Positions 23,292-31,974 are shown, counted from the stretch's first letter. The stretch: 38,544 nt of DNA from Bacteroidota bacterium (GCA_023433225.1 JAEZDQ010000135.1:1-38544); one strand, 5' to 3'. Program-made: numbers and translations. The notes: generated by a model not told the origin, from the sequence alone.

Positions 23292-24632
23292 ATGAAAATG
23301 ATTTGTACTGGGGCACTAATATTTCTTAGTTTATTTTCTTGTAAGAAAGAAAAAAGCAACCTCATCACCCTTGCCGGAAACATTGAAAATGCAGATACCG
23401 ACAGTATTTTCCTGATTAGAGATACCATCCGAAAAGCCATTCCCCTACAAAACGGAAAATTCCATGATACGCTTCGGTTAGCCGATTTCGGTTATTTTGA
23501 ATTGTCTGTCGGACAAGAAAGCACTGAAATTTTCATCAATCCGGGCGATAGTTTGTTTATATCTACCGATATGCAATCTTTTGATGAAAATTTAAAATAC
23601 GGTGGAAGTTCCGAAAAAGAAAATAATTATTTGGCGCGGAAGCAATTAAAAACCAAAAAAATTGATGCAAATCGCCAATCCTTTTTTTCGGCTTTGCCAG
23701 CTGATTTTAAAACAAAATTAAACGCTTTTCGCAATGAGATTTTACAAGAACTTGAAAAAGAAAATCTCGACTCAAAATTTATGGAATTGGAGAAAAAGAA
23801 CATTGAATATTTCTACCATACGGTCTTGGCGCAATATCCGGCATCGTTTAAATATTTCACCCGAAATATTGCCATATTACCCCATGGTTTTGAGGAAGGA
23901 GCTGAAAAAATAAATCTGGAAAACGAGGCCGACTTTGTTTCGATCCCCGCCTATAAGCAATATATTTTTTATCAAATAGCCAATCAGATGGGTGAGGCAA
24001 CATCCGCTGAAGAAATCGAAAAAATCATTTCTGATATTCAATCGCCTATCATAAAAGATGCGATGATGAAGGCGTTTTTGCTGTATCCCATCGAATCGGG
24101 AACTGCGGATGCAGCGCGTTACAATGCTTTCATCCAGAAGAATTCAACCGATGAAAAACTCAAAAAGCAATCCGCCGATATAATGCTCAGATTTCAAAAA
24201 TTATTGCCGGGCAAACCTTCACCCAAATTTACTTATCCGGACACCAACGGAAAAACCGTTTCATTGGACGTCTTAAAGGGAAACCTTGTGTACATAGATG
24301 TTTGGGCGACTTGGTGCGGCCCTTGTTACATGGAAATTCCTTATTTGAAACAATTGGTTGCTGATTATGAAGGGAAAAACCTAAAAATCGTGAGCATATC
24401 CATCGACTCCAAAAAAGATTTTGAGAAATGGCAAAATACGGTAAGGGAAAATGATTTGAAAGGCTTCCAAGTTTTTGCGGACAAAGATTGGGATTCGGAA
24501 TTTGTAAGAGACTATGGCATCAAAGAAATTCCCCGTTTTATTTTGATCGATCAGAAAGGCAACATCCTCAATGCCGATGCGCCTCGGCCTTCTGACCCGC
24601 AAATCAGGATGTTGATTGATTTGAATTTGTGA
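23292..24632 (+). CDS. TlpA-like thioredoxin-fold lipoprotein
   Basis: A 446-residue lipoprotein with lipobox LSLFSC (Cys17), so anchored in a membrane facing the periplasm. An N-terminal beta domain (about 25-110, ITLAGNIENADTDSIFLIRD ...) resembles the DUF4369-type domain usual in Bacteroidota TlpA proteins; a helical linker (about 110-300) follows. The C-terminal thioredoxin domain (about 310-446) has the active site WATWCGPC (about 341-348) and the cis-Pro in IKEIPRFILID. It should reduce or isomerise disulfides of exported proteins, or serve cytochrome maturation; the electron donor is not evident. It is monocistronic and converges with the T9SS propeller gene. Confidence 0.9.
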   Translation: MKMICTGALIFLSLFSCKKEKSNLITLAGNIENADTDSIFLIRDTIRKAIPLQNGKFHDTLRLADFGYFELSVGQESTEIFINPGDSLFISTDMQSFDENLKYGGSSEKENNYLARKQLKTKKIDANRQSFFSALPADFKTKLNAFRNEILQELEKENLDSKFMELEKKNIEYFYHTVLAQYPASFKYFTRNIAILPHGFEEGAEKINLENEADFVSIPAYKQYIFYQIANQMGEATSAEEIEKIISDIQSPIIKDAMMKAFLLYPIESGTADAARYNAFIQKNSTDEKLKKQSADIMLRFQKLLPGKPSPKFTYPDTNGKTVSLDVLKGNLVYIDVWATWCGPCYMEIPYLKQLVADYEGKNLKIVSISIDSKKDFEKWQNTVRENDLKGFQVFADKDWDSEFVRDYGIKEIPRFILIDQKGNILNADAPRPSDPQIRMLIDLNL

Positions 24633-24716
24633 TTGACAAATCAAGAAATTATATGTAAATAATAGATTACAATCCTTTAATTACATAAAAATAATGGATT
24701 AAGATTTTGTGGAAAC

Positions 24717-24745
24717 AAAAAATCCCGCTCTTTCGGAGCAGGACT
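24717..24745 (-). terminator. Terminator of the T9SS propeller gene
   Basis: AATCCCGCTC-TTTC-GGAGCAGGACT forms a stem with one mismatch. The T run appears on the minus strand (complement of the A run before 24721), so it serves the minus-strand gene ending at 24796. The arm CCCGCTC and loop TTTC are the same as in the terminator at 28564. Confidence 0.65.
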
Positions 24746-24795
24746 GTTTAATTAAACATTTTGAGCAAGAATTAGTTCCTGAGCAAATTTCTAAA

Positions 24796-26955
24796 TCATC
24801 TATGATTGACAAGCATCTTTTTTGTGGCATACTTGCCGTTGACATACAGGGAATAGAAATAAAGGCCTGGTTTCCAATTTGAAACGTCCAAGGTAAAGGA
24901 GTGGTTACCTTTTCCCATCATTTGAGGGCCAAGCATAAGCATTTCACGGCCCAAGGCATCATACACTTTCAACACAACATTTACTTGATTGTCCAATGTA
25001 AAGGGTATATGGGTAATGGTAGTACAAGGATTCGGAACATTTTGAGCCAGACCTATACCGGCTTGAACAACGTGAGAATCCAACCCTAAAAAGGAAGAAT
25101 TTTTAAAGATACCCCCGCCGTTCGACCCCGCATACAAGTATCCGTTGTTTCCCAAAGCAAAAGCACGAATGTCTGTATTGGTAAGCCCGGTACTCATTTC
25201 AGCCCATGAGGAACTGCCACTTTGCAGAACAAATACGCCCGTGGAAGTACCCAAAATCACATCGTTATTTGAATTTATGGAGAGCGTTTGAGGATAGACC
25301 TCGGTTAATCCTGTTGCTGTTTCAGTCCATGAAACGCCGTTGTTATCTGAAGTGAAAACCGTTCCCATGAAACCCGTTCCTGTAAAGAGAAATGCGGAAG
25401 CATATAATCTATCACTTGAATCTACTGCCATACTGTTTATATCGGTTATCGTAAGCCCATTGTTAACCAAGGTCCAGGAAGCACCATTGTCTGTTGACCG
25501 GAAAATTCCTTCCCCACAACCATTGCTGCCCACAAAAAGGTCACCATTGGAATTGATTATCAGGGAAGTCAGGTTGGTACAACTGAGACCATTGTTAATT
25601 AGAGTCCAGTTATCGCCATTGTTTGAAGACCTATAAATACCATCAAAAGATGTTGTGGCAAAAATATCGCCTTGGGAATTGGAGGCAAGACCAGTTACAT
25701 CTGAGGCAATCATCCCCTGATTCACTTCCTCCCAAGAGTTTCCGTTATCGGCCGAACGAAAGACACCTCCCGCACCATCAATAAAATCTGCTCCACAGAA
25801 AAGATTGCCATTAGAGGTTTTGGTCATGGAATGAATGAATTTCGCCGAAAGACCTGTGTTTAATTGGAGCCAGCTGTTACCTTGATCCTGACTGCGAAAT
25901 ATCCCTGCCCCATAAGTACCCGCAAACAAATCCCCGCTTAAGCCATCGGCCATCAGCACACGTGTATCAACCGCATTAATACCCGTATTGGCCAATGTCC
26001 AGTCATTTGCGTTGTTGTCACTTGAAAATACTGCATTCCCCAAAAACGTTCCGGCAAAAATCTTATTGCTCGAATTTATGACAAGGGTGGTTACCTTGTT
26101 GTCCGAAAGGCCGTTGGTGTCGTTGTTCCAGGTGTTTCCATAATCGGAAGAACGGAAAACCCCTGCACCGTAGGTCGCCGCCAAAAGATCTCCGTTGCCC
26201 AATTCGAGAATCTCATAAACGCTATAGTTGGACGAACCTCCGAGAGGTGGCAGGTGCGACCAGGTATCGCCGTTGTCTGCGGATAAGTAAATTCCGTCAT
26301 CAAAATCGGATCCTACAAAAATATCGCCATTGTCCATGATTTTATAACACAAAGGAATTTGGCAAGATTCAGGCCCTCCTACGGAAGTCCAGCTGTTTCC
26401 GTAATCCGAAGATCGAAAACTGCCACTTCCGAAAGTCCCTGCAAAAATCTCCCCTGATTCATTTTCTGCCAATGCCGTAATATAGTTGTTGGTAATCCCG
26501 GAACTTTGTTGGGTCCAGTTATTTCCATCATCTGTAGAACGGTAAACACCTCCACTTGCGGTCCCGGCAAACAAATAACCATTGGATGTAGCAAGGAGCG
26601 TGGTTACATAAAGGTCGCTCAAACCTACATTAGCCACAGTCCAATCATCTCCGTTGTTGGTGGAACGAAAGACACCGCCTCCGAGTGTCCCGGCAAAAAC
26701 ATTTCCGTTCGGAATCACCGTTAGTGCCCAGACCGTATTGTTGGTTATGCCTTCGTTTACCTCTTCCCATTGGTTACTATCATTCAGCAACCTAAAGACT
26801 CCTCCACCTTGGGTACCAATAAAAATATCGTCACCTGAACTGAGTGCCATGGATTGGATACTTCCCCCGAAAGGGCCATTGACGGGTTCCCAAATTTGGG
26901 TAAATGCAAAACTGTGCATCAGCAGCAATACGAATAAAGTAAAATTACGTACCAT
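24796..26955 (-). CDS. T9SS-secreted Asp-box (BNR-like) beta-propeller protein
   Basis: A 719-residue exported protein: signal peptide (MVRNFTLFVLLLMHSFAFTQ), then a long array of about 13 blades of roughly 45-50 residues, each with a 'GDIFAGTxGxGVFRS' strand pair and an Asp-box. I count 11 clear Asp-boxes (STNNGDDW, STDDGNNW, SSDYGNSW, SADNGDTW, SSDYGNTW, SSDNNANDW, SQDQGNSW, SADNGNSW, SSNNGDNW, STDNGASW, SDNNGVSW) plus weak ones at both ends, enough for two propellers as in sortilin or BNR glycosidases. The C-terminus (VPNPCTTITHIPFTL to GKYATKKMLVNHR) is a type A T9SS sorting domain. No glycosidase catalytic residues are recognisable; adhesion or binding is likely. The membrane-bound HTH regulator upstream may control it. 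Confidence 0.87.
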   Translation of the reverse strand: MVRNFTLFVLLLMHSFAFTQIWEPVNGPFGGSIQSMALSSGDDIFIGTQGGGVFRLLNDSNQWEEVNEGITNNTVWALTVIPNGNVFAGTLGGGVFRSTNNGDDWTVANVGLSDLYVTTLLATSNGYLFAGTASGGVYRSTDDGNNWTQQSSGITNNYITALAENESGEIFAGTFGSGSFRSSDYGNSWTSVGGPESCQIPLCYKIMDNGDIFVGSDFDDGIYLSADNGDTWSHLPPLGGSSNYSVYEILELGNGDLLAATYGAGVFRSSDYGNTWNNDTNGLSDNKVTTLVINSSNKIFAGTFLGNAVFSSDNNANDWTLANTGINAVDTRVLMADGLSGDLFAGTYGAGIFRSQDQGNSWLQLNTGLSAKFIHSMTKTSNGNLFCGADFIDGAGGVFRSADNGNSWEEVNQGMIASDVTGLASNSQGDIFATTSFDGIYRSSNNGDNWTLINNGLSCTNLTSLIINSNGDLFVGSNGCGEGIFRSTDNGASWTLVNNGLTITDINSMAVDSSDRLYASAFLFTGTGFMGTVFTSDNNGVSWTETATGLTEVYPQTLSINSNNDVILGTSTGVFVLQSGSSSWAEMSTGLTNTDIRAFALGNNGYLYAGSNGGGIFKNSSFLGLDSHVVQAGIGLAQNVPNPCTTITHIPFTLDNQVNVVLKVYDALGREMLMLGPQMMGKGNHSFTLDVSNWKPGLYFYSLYVNGKYATKKMLVNHR

Positions 26956-27096
26956 GTGTTAATTTTTTAATTGTGAAAATTTTATAATTGATCCTTAAAC
27001 AAGATTACTGGATTCGCTGTTTTAAAACAAAAAAACACCTTCTCAAAATCTTCCCGAGGCTCTTAATTATTTTACAAAGTGAAGAAAATGAAAAAC

Positions 27097-28515
27097 TTAT
27101 ACCCCATCAAACCACTGGTAGATGTCAATCTCTTTGGGTATATTAAGTTTTTTCCGAATCAAGTATTTTTTGTTCTGAACAGTTTTGGGTGTGATGTATT
27201 TATAGCGGGCAATGTCTTTGGTAGAGGTTTTCAGTTTCAAGAGCGAACAGAATTCTATTTCGGACTGAACGATTTGAGGATTTATTTCTAATAATTTCTT
27301 TGAAAAACCGGGAAACATTTCATCAAAATAATTCATAAACGCAGGATCCCTTTGTTCAAGCATCTGAAGAAGCTGACTGTAATTATGTCTGGCCTGATTT
27401 TCAGAAAAAGTAGCCAGATATTTTTGGCTTTCCTGTTCCTGACGAGCAAGCGTTTTGTTTTTTCTTGTAATTAGAAATATAACCACACCCATCAGTATAA
27501 AAAGAAAAACCAATAAATAAAGATACGGATTTGAATTATCTTCTTTTTCTTTCAGAAGTTGATGAAGCGATTTATTTTGGTTTTCCGTAATGCTGAGTTT
27601 CAATGAATCTTTCTTGATCTCATAAATGCGGGCAGAGTCCGCTTTCATTAATTCCTGATAACACAAAATGATATTATCATACAGGCTACGAATGTTGATG
27701 TGGTTCTTATAACCTTCTAATTTTTCTGCTTCTTTGAAATAATTTAAAGCGTGCTGATAATTTTTTTCTTTGAGTGCTACGCTCCCCATCACCCAAAGGT
27801 TGGTAATATTGGTGTTATGTTGGTTAAAGTTATTGTTCAACTCTTGGGAAAGCGCAATATGGTGTTTGGCCGAATCCAGTTCATTTATTTCATTGTAAGC
27901 CGCTGCGAGATTGGAATAATGAATGTGAAGAAGTTCTTCCTTGTATTCTTTATTGGGCATCTGCTCAAATTCCCTGCCGGCCAGATTGAGGAAGTCCAGT
28001 TGATTTTTATTGTCTCCTTTTGCCGCATAATAATTAGAAAAGGAAATATATAAATCTCCCTTACTTATAATATTGAGGGAATCCTTTCCCTGAAGTTGTG
28101 CAGCTAACTCCCTCCCCTGCTCAAGTTCCCGAAATGCTTTTTCAGGCAGTCCGCTAAAATAATAAGCTTCAAACAAATATCTCTTCGCCATTATCTGGTA
28201 AGCATCCGCCTTATATGATTTGGCTCTTTTGGAAAGTAATTTAGCTTTCGCCATCATTTTTTCAAAATCATTCTTTCCCCGGTAATAAATGCATTGAATG
28301 ACAAGAGCCGGTAATTCCACATCAGCTTCCTTTAAACTTCTGCCCTCTTTTTCCAGTAATTGAGCCTCTTGATTTGCTTTCTCCGGAACTGCATCAAGAA
28401 CCGTGAAACTGCTTTCAACCTTTTTCAGCAATGCCTCTCTTTCAGGATTCTCCTGAGAATATCCCGTCACAAACCCCAGGAAGAAAAAAATAATTATATT
28501 GAAATATTTTCCCAT
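27097..28515 (-). CDS. Membrane-bound TPR protein with C-terminal LuxR-like HTH
   Basis: A 472-residue one-protein signalling system. A signal peptide (about 1-20, GFVTGYSQ) is followed by periplasmic TPR-like helical repeats (about 80-300: AYQIMAKRYLFEAYYFSGLPEKA, YSNLAAAYNEINELDSAKHH, VMGSVALKEKNYQHALNYFKEAE), a coiled coil, one membrane helix (331-350, YLYLLVFLFILMGVVIFLIT) and a cytoplasmic domain whose end (about 425-465, FCSLLKLKTSTKDIARYKYITPKTVQNKKYLIRKKLNI) is split here into a scissor helix and a LuxR/GerE-like helix-turn-helix. There is no receiver or kinase domain, so the DNA-binding domain is fused directly to the sensor. The T9SS propeller gene lies 141 bp downstream on the same strand and is the natural candidate target. 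Confidence 0.8.
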   Translation of the reverse strand: MGKYFNIIIFFFLGFVTGYSQENPEREALLKKVESSFTVLDAVPEKANQEAQLLEKEGRSLKEADVELPALVIQCIYYRGKNDFEKMMAKAKLLSKRAKSYKADAYQIMAKRYLFEAYYFSGLPEKAFRELEQGRELAAQLQGKDSLNIISKGDLYISFSNYYAAKGDNKNQLDFLNLAGREFEQMPNKEYKEELLHIHYSNLAAAYNEINELDSAKHHIALSQELNNNFNQHNTNITNLWVMGSVALKEKNYQHALNYFKEAEKLEGYKNHINIRSLYDNIILCYQELMKADSARIYEIKKDSLKLSITENQNKSLHQLLKEKEDNSNPYLYLLVFLFILMGVVIFLITRKNKTLARQEQESQKYLATFSENQARHNYSQLLQMLEQRDPAFMNYFDEMFPGFSKKLLEINPQIVQSEIEFCSLLKLKTSTKDIARYKYITPKTVQNKKYLIRKKLNIPKEIDIYQWFDGV

Positions 28516-28563
28516 TTGACCATGAAAAGGTAAGTAAATTCCTCAGCATAAAAAATAGAGTAT

Positions 28564-28592
28564 AAAAAATCCCGCTCTTTCGAGCGGGATTC
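28564..28592 (-). terminator. Terminator of the thrS-infC-rpmI-rplT operon
   Basis: AATCCCGCTC-TTTC-GAGCGGGATT is a perfect palindromic stem; on the minus strand it is followed by six T residues. It lies 23 bp after the rplT stop. Confidence 0.88.
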
Positions 28593-28614
28593 GACAAACG
28601 TTTATGGGTTTAAT

Positions 28615-28959
28615 TTATTTTACTTTTTCTACAATTGCTTTGAAAGCTTCTGGGTGATTCATAGCCAAATCGGCAAGAACTTTACGGTTCAATTCGATTC
28701 CGGCTTTTTTGGCAGCACCCATAAATTGCGAATAAGACATTCCGTGAAGTCTGGCTCCCGCGTTGATTCTCTGAATCCACAAAGCACGAAAATTTCTCTT
28801 TTTCTGACGACGGTCACGGTAAGCATAAACCAATCCTTTTTCAACCGCGTTTTTCGCTACGGTCCATACATTTTTTCTGCGTCCGAAGTAACCTTTGGCT
28901 AACTTCATCAACTTTTTTCTGCGCGCTCTTGACGCTACTGAATTTACTGATCTTGGCAT
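28615..28959 (-). CDS. rplT: 50S ribosomal protein L20
   Basis: A 114-residue protein with the L20 signatures MPRSVNSVASRARRKKLMKLAKGYFGRRKNVW, YAYRDRRQKKRNFRALWIQRINAGARLHGMSYSQFM and LNRKVLADLAMNHPEAF. L20 binds 23S rRNA early in assembly of the 50S subunit and, in many bacteria, represses its own operon. It is the last gene of the thrS-infC-rpmI-rplT operon, 96 bp after rpmI. That spacer is longer than usual and contains an imperfect hairpin (TTAAT/ATTAA within CAGG..CCTG, about 29017-29050), which could take part in control. Confidence 0.98.
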   Translation of the reverse strand: MPRSVNSVASRARRKKLMKLAKGYFGRRKNVWTVAKNAVEKGLVYAYRDRRQKKRNFRALWIQRINAGARLHGMSYSQFMGAAKKAGIELNRKVLADLAMNHPEAFKAIVEKVK

Positions 28960-29055
28960 AATTTTTAATTTTTTTGTGGCAGGCGAACCTAAAGGCTACT
29001 TGGTATTTTGCTCTGAACACAGGGTTAATAAATGAATTAATAAACCTGAGAAAGA

Positions 29056-29253
29056 TTAAATCAGTCTCAATTGTAATTTCACGTTTTTTTCGTCAGCAAC
29101 ATGGACAAGCCCGGTCTGAGTCAAATTGCGTTTTTGTTTGGTTTCCTTTTTTGTAAGGATGTGGCTCTTGTAAGCGTGTTTTCTTTTAATCTTGCCGGTT
29201 CCGGTAAGTTTAAAACGCTTCTTTGCGCCTGACTTTGTTTTTAATTTTGGCAT
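29056..29253 (-). CDS. rpmI: 50S ribosomal protein L35
   Basis: 65 residues from the ATG at 29253 (MPKLKTKSGAKKRFKLTGTG ... HILTKKETKQKRNLTQTGLV), the conserved L35 start; the open frame extends 15 codons upstream into the spacer, but that part has no family match. L35 is a small basic protein of the 50S subunit. It lies between infC and rplT, as in most bacteria. The spacer to infC (29254-29399) carries a GC-rich inverted repeat. Confidence 0.97.
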   Translation of the reverse strand: MPKLKTKSGAKKRFKLTGTGKIKRKHAYKSHILTKKETKQKRNLTQTGLVHVADEKNVKLQLRLI

Positions 29254-29278
29254 AACTGTATGTTTTATAAACGTTTGA

Positions 29279-29400
29279 GCCTCCCCCGTCCCCTCCAAAG
29301 GAGGGAAAGAAAGGAGATTTCTTTTAATTCATAATTTCAATCCCCACATTTCTCTTCTCAAAATAGCTCCCTCTCCCTTGGAGAGGGCTGGGGAGAGGCC
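29279..29400. repeat. Intercistronic inverted-repeat element between infC and rpmI
   Basis: Two pyrimidine/purine-rich blocks, 29279-29309 (CCTCCCCCGTCCCCTCCAAA...) and 29366-29400 (reverse complement starts GGCCTCTCCCCAGCCCTC), are degenerate inverted copies of each other around an AT-rich centre of about 55 bp. Each block itself contains a small palindrome (CCTCCAAAGGAGG; CCCTTGGAGAGGG region). The composition differs sharply from the spacer's remainder, and the outer end touches the infC stop codon. Such 'CCTCTCCC...GGAGAGGG' units are a common dispersed intergenic repeat type in Bacteroidota; I recognise this from memory, not from a search. Confidence 0.6.
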
Positions 29401-29951
29401 TATTTTTTCGGAGCCATCATCATGATCATCCGCTTTCCTTCTAATTTAGGAAGCTGCTCCACTTTCCCGATGTCTTCCAATTCTTGGGCTAATTTCAACA
29501 ATAAAATTTCACCTTGGTCTTTGAAAATAATCGAACGCCCTTTGAAGAAAACATATGCTTTCAACTTAGAACCTTCTTCCAAAAAACTGCGGGCATGTCG
29601 TTTCTTGAACTCATAATCGTGGTCATCTGTCTGCGGCCCGAACCGTATTTCCTTAATGACTACCTTTTGTTGTTTCGATTTCAATTCCTTTTCTTTCTTC
29701 TTTTGTTCGTAAAGGAATTTTTTATAATCCACAACCCGGCAAACCGGAGGAACGGCTTTTTCGGTAATCATTACCAAGTCCAATCCTGCGTCCTGAGCAA
29801 TTTGCAAAGCTTTGGAAGTCGGATAGATTCCGGGTTCAATGCCTTCACCGACTACCCGGACCTCGGGTACGGTGATTTTTTGATTAATTTTATGCTGATC
29901 TTCTTTGATCACCCGTGCCGGACCGCGTCCGCCTTTTCTTCTAATTGCGAT
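29400..29951 (-). CDS. infC: Translation initiation factor IF-3 (non-canonical ATC start)
   Basis: 183 residues if started at ATC (29951): (M)AIRRKGGRGPARVIKEDQ, the conserved N-terminus in this phylum, then the IF3-N domain (INQKITVPEVRVVGEGIEPGIY) and IF3-C domain (KEIRFGPQTDDHDYEFKKRHARSFLEEGSKLKAYVFFKGR). No ATG, GTG or TTG exists between the in-frame TAA two codons upstream of this ATC and the GTG at 29912, which would remove 13 conserved residues. In E. coli infC also begins with a rare AUN codon (AUU), used by IF-3 to repress its own translation; here the same function is served by AUC. thrS ends 14 bp upstream with no strong Shine-Dalgarno sequence. Confidence 0.93.
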   Translation of the reverse strand: MAIRRKGGRGPARVIKEDQHKINQKITVPEVRVVGEGIEPGIYPTSKALQIAQDAGLDLVMITEKAVPPVCRVVDYKKFLYEQKKKEKELKSKQQKVVIKEIRFGPQTDDHDYEFKKRHARSFLEEGSKLKAYVFFKGRSIIFKDQGEILLLKLAQELEDIGKVEQLPKLEGKRMIMMMAPKK

Positions 29952-29965
29952 AGTTTATATAATTT

Positions 29966-31888
29966 TTAATTAATTGCTGTTTCTTTGGCCATTCTGTCTT
30001 TAAATTCTTCCATGGACATTTCACCCAAATCTCCTTCGCCGTGCTTTCTCACAGAAACCGTACCGTTTTCGGCCTCCTTCTCCCCTACAATCAACATATA
30101 AGGTATTTTTTTCAATTCGGCGTCACGGATTTTTTTACTTGTTTTTTCGTTCCGATTGTCAATCAGGCCGCGAATATCGGAATTTTCCAGGAATTTAGAA
30201 ACTTTTTCTCCATATTCTTGATATTTCTCACTGATTGGCAATACGATGAACGTTTCGGGGGAGAGCCACAACGGAAAGTTTCCGCCCGTGTGCTCCAACA
30301 GAATCGCAATGAATCTTTCCATGGAACCAAACGGCGCACGGTGGATCATCACCGGTGTATGCGCTTGGTTATCGGGACCGATATAGGAAAGTTCAAACCT
30401 TTCAGGTAAATTGTAATCGACCTGAATCGTGCCCAATTGCCACTTTCTGCCCAAAGCGTCCTTCACCATGAAATCGAGTTTTGGCCCGTAAAAGGCTGCT
30501 TCCCCGTATTCCACAACGGTTTTCAAACCTTTTTCCGCAGCCGCTTGGATGATTGCGCTTTCCGCTTTTTCCCAATTTTCGTCCGAACCGATGTATTTCT
30601 CTCTGTTGTCCGGGTCACGGAGTGATACTTGGGTTACGAAATCTTCAAATCCAAGCGAACTGAAAACATATAGAACCAAGTCAATTACATTTTTAAATTC
30701 TTCCAATAATTGATCCGGTGTACAAAACAAATGTGCATCGTCTTGCGTAAACCCGCGTACACGTGTCAATCCATGCAATTCTCCGCTTTGTTCATAGCGG
30801 TAAACCGTTCCGAATTCCGCATAACGAATCGGCAAATCCCGGTAAGACCATTGCGAGGATTTGTAGATTTCACAATGGTGTGGACAGTTCATTGGTTTCA
30901 ATAAAAATTCCTCGCCTTCGTGCGGTGTATGGATGGGTTGGAAGCTATCTTGCCCATATTTGGCATAATGGCCGGAAGTTACATACAAATCTTTGGAACC
31001 GATATGTGGGGTAATGACCATTTCATAACCGGCTTTTTGTTGGGCTTTCATCAGGAAATTTTCCAGTTTTCTACGCAATGCTGCGCCTTTCGGCAACCAC
31101 AAAGGCAAACCTTGGCCCACTTTTTCGGAAAAGGTAAAGAACCCTAATTCTTTTCCCAATTTCCTATGGTCTCGCTTTTTGGCTTCCTCCAGTAAATTCA
31201 GATAATCTGTCAAATCTTTTTGTTTCGGGAAGGAAATTCCGTAAACACGCACCAATTGTTTGTTTTTTTCATCACCGCGCCAATAAGCTCCGGCAGCGTT
31301 AAGAATTTTCACTGCTTTGACAATTCCGGTGTTGGGAATATGACCTCCCCGGCATAAATCGGTGAAATTATCATGCGAACAGAAAGTGATTTCTCCGTCA
31401 TTCAGGTTTTCAATCAATTCTGTTTTATATTCATTATTGGCATATTCTTTAAGGGCATCTGATTTAGAAACGGGATACAATTTGAACTCTGTCTTTTTCT
31501 GTGCATTTTCGAGCATTTTCTTTTCGACTTTTTCGAAGTCTTTTTCAGAAAAAACTTCATCACCGAAATCCACATCATAATAAAATCCGTTTTCAATGGC
31601 CGGGCCGATGGTCAGTTTCGCATTCGGATAAAAATTCAAAATCGCTTGGGCCAAAAGGTGGGCGGAAGAGTGCCAAAAAGCCTTTTTACCCAAATCATCA
31701 TTCCACGTCAACAACTGAACGGTAGCGTCTGCGGTAATTGGTGTGGTGGTTTCAACTTGTTCACCGTTTACCATTGCGGATAGGACATTTCTGGCCAATC
31801 CTTCGCTGATGCTCATGGCGATACCCATTGGCGTAATTCCGCTCTCGTATTGCCTGATGCTTCCGTCCGGAAGTGTAATGTTGATCAT
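29966..31888 (-). CDS. thrS: Threonyl-tRNA synthetase
   Basis: A 640-residue class II synthetase charging tRNA-Thr in the cytosol. In order: TGS domain (1-60, INITLPDGSIRQYESGITPMGIA), editing/SAD domain (about 70-230, with the zinc-like HSSAHLLAQAI and ITFCSHDNFTDLCRGGH), catalytic core with motif 2 (AEFGTVYRYEQSGELHGLTRVRGFTQDDAH), zinc ligand Cys in LLKPMNCPHHCEIYK and His in PVMIHRAPFGSMERF, and the anticodon-binding domain (ETFIVLPISEKYQEYG ... ). Length is normal. It leads the operon thrS-infC-rpmI-rplT; its promoter -7 element lies at 31908-31915. Confidence 0.98.
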   Translation of the reverse strand: MINITLPDGSIRQYESGITPMGIAMSISEGLARNVLSAMVNGEQVETTTPITADATVQLLTWNDDLGKKAFWHSSAHLLAQAILNFYPNAKLTIGPAIENGFYYDVDFGDEVFSEKDFEKVEKKMLENAQKKTEFKLYPVSKSDALKEYANNEYKTELIENLNDGEITFCSHDNFTDLCRGGHIPNTGIVKAVKILNAAGAYWRGDEKNKQLVRVYGISFPKQKDLTDYLNLLEEAKKRDHRKLGKELGFFTFSEKVGQGLPLWLPKGAALRRKLENFLMKAQQKAGYEMVITPHIGSKDLYVTSGHYAKYGQDSFQPIHTPHEGEEFLLKPMNCPHHCEIYKSSQWSYRDLPIRYAEFGTVYRYEQSGELHGLTRVRGFTQDDAHLFCTPDQLLEEFKNVIDLVLYVFSSLGFEDFVTQVSLRDPDNREKYIGSDENWEKAESAIIQAAAEKGLKTVVEYGEAAFYGPKLDFMVKDALGRKWQLGTIQVDYNLPERFELSYIGPDNQAHTPVMIHRAPFGSMERFIAILLEHTGGNFPLWLSPETFIVLPISEKYQEYGEKVSKFLENSDIRGLIDNRNEKTSKKIRDAELKKIPYMLIVGEKEAENGTVSVRKHGEGDLGEMSMEEFKDRMAKETAIN

Positions 31889-31907
31889 TTTATTGAATTT
31901 TAAGGTG

Positions 31908-31915
31908 CAAATTTA
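31908..31915 (-). promoter_or_regulatory. thrS promoter -7 element
   Basis: On the minus strand TAAATTTG, a full match to TAnnTTTG, 19 bp upstream of the thrS ATG. Confidence 0.5.
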
Positions 31916-31966
31916 CATGTTTTGATGAGATTCATCATTTAATTTTAACAAGTAAATTAGTCTTCC

Positions 31967-31974
31967 TAATTTTG
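31967..31974 (+). promoter_or_regulatory. -7 element of the CoA-transferase gene
   Basis: TAATTTTG, a full match to TAnnTTTG, 20 bp before the ATG at 31995. Confidence 0.5.

Noticed and set aside
28960..29055. rplT leader pseudoknot (L20 autoregulation) in the rpmI-rplT spacer
   Set aside because: An imperfect hairpin is present but I cannot match it to known L20-binding structures by eye.
29400..29912. GTG at 29912 as the infC start
   Set aside because: It removes 13 residues (AIRRKGGRGPAR) that are conserved in IF-3 of this phylum and encoded directly upstream in frame.
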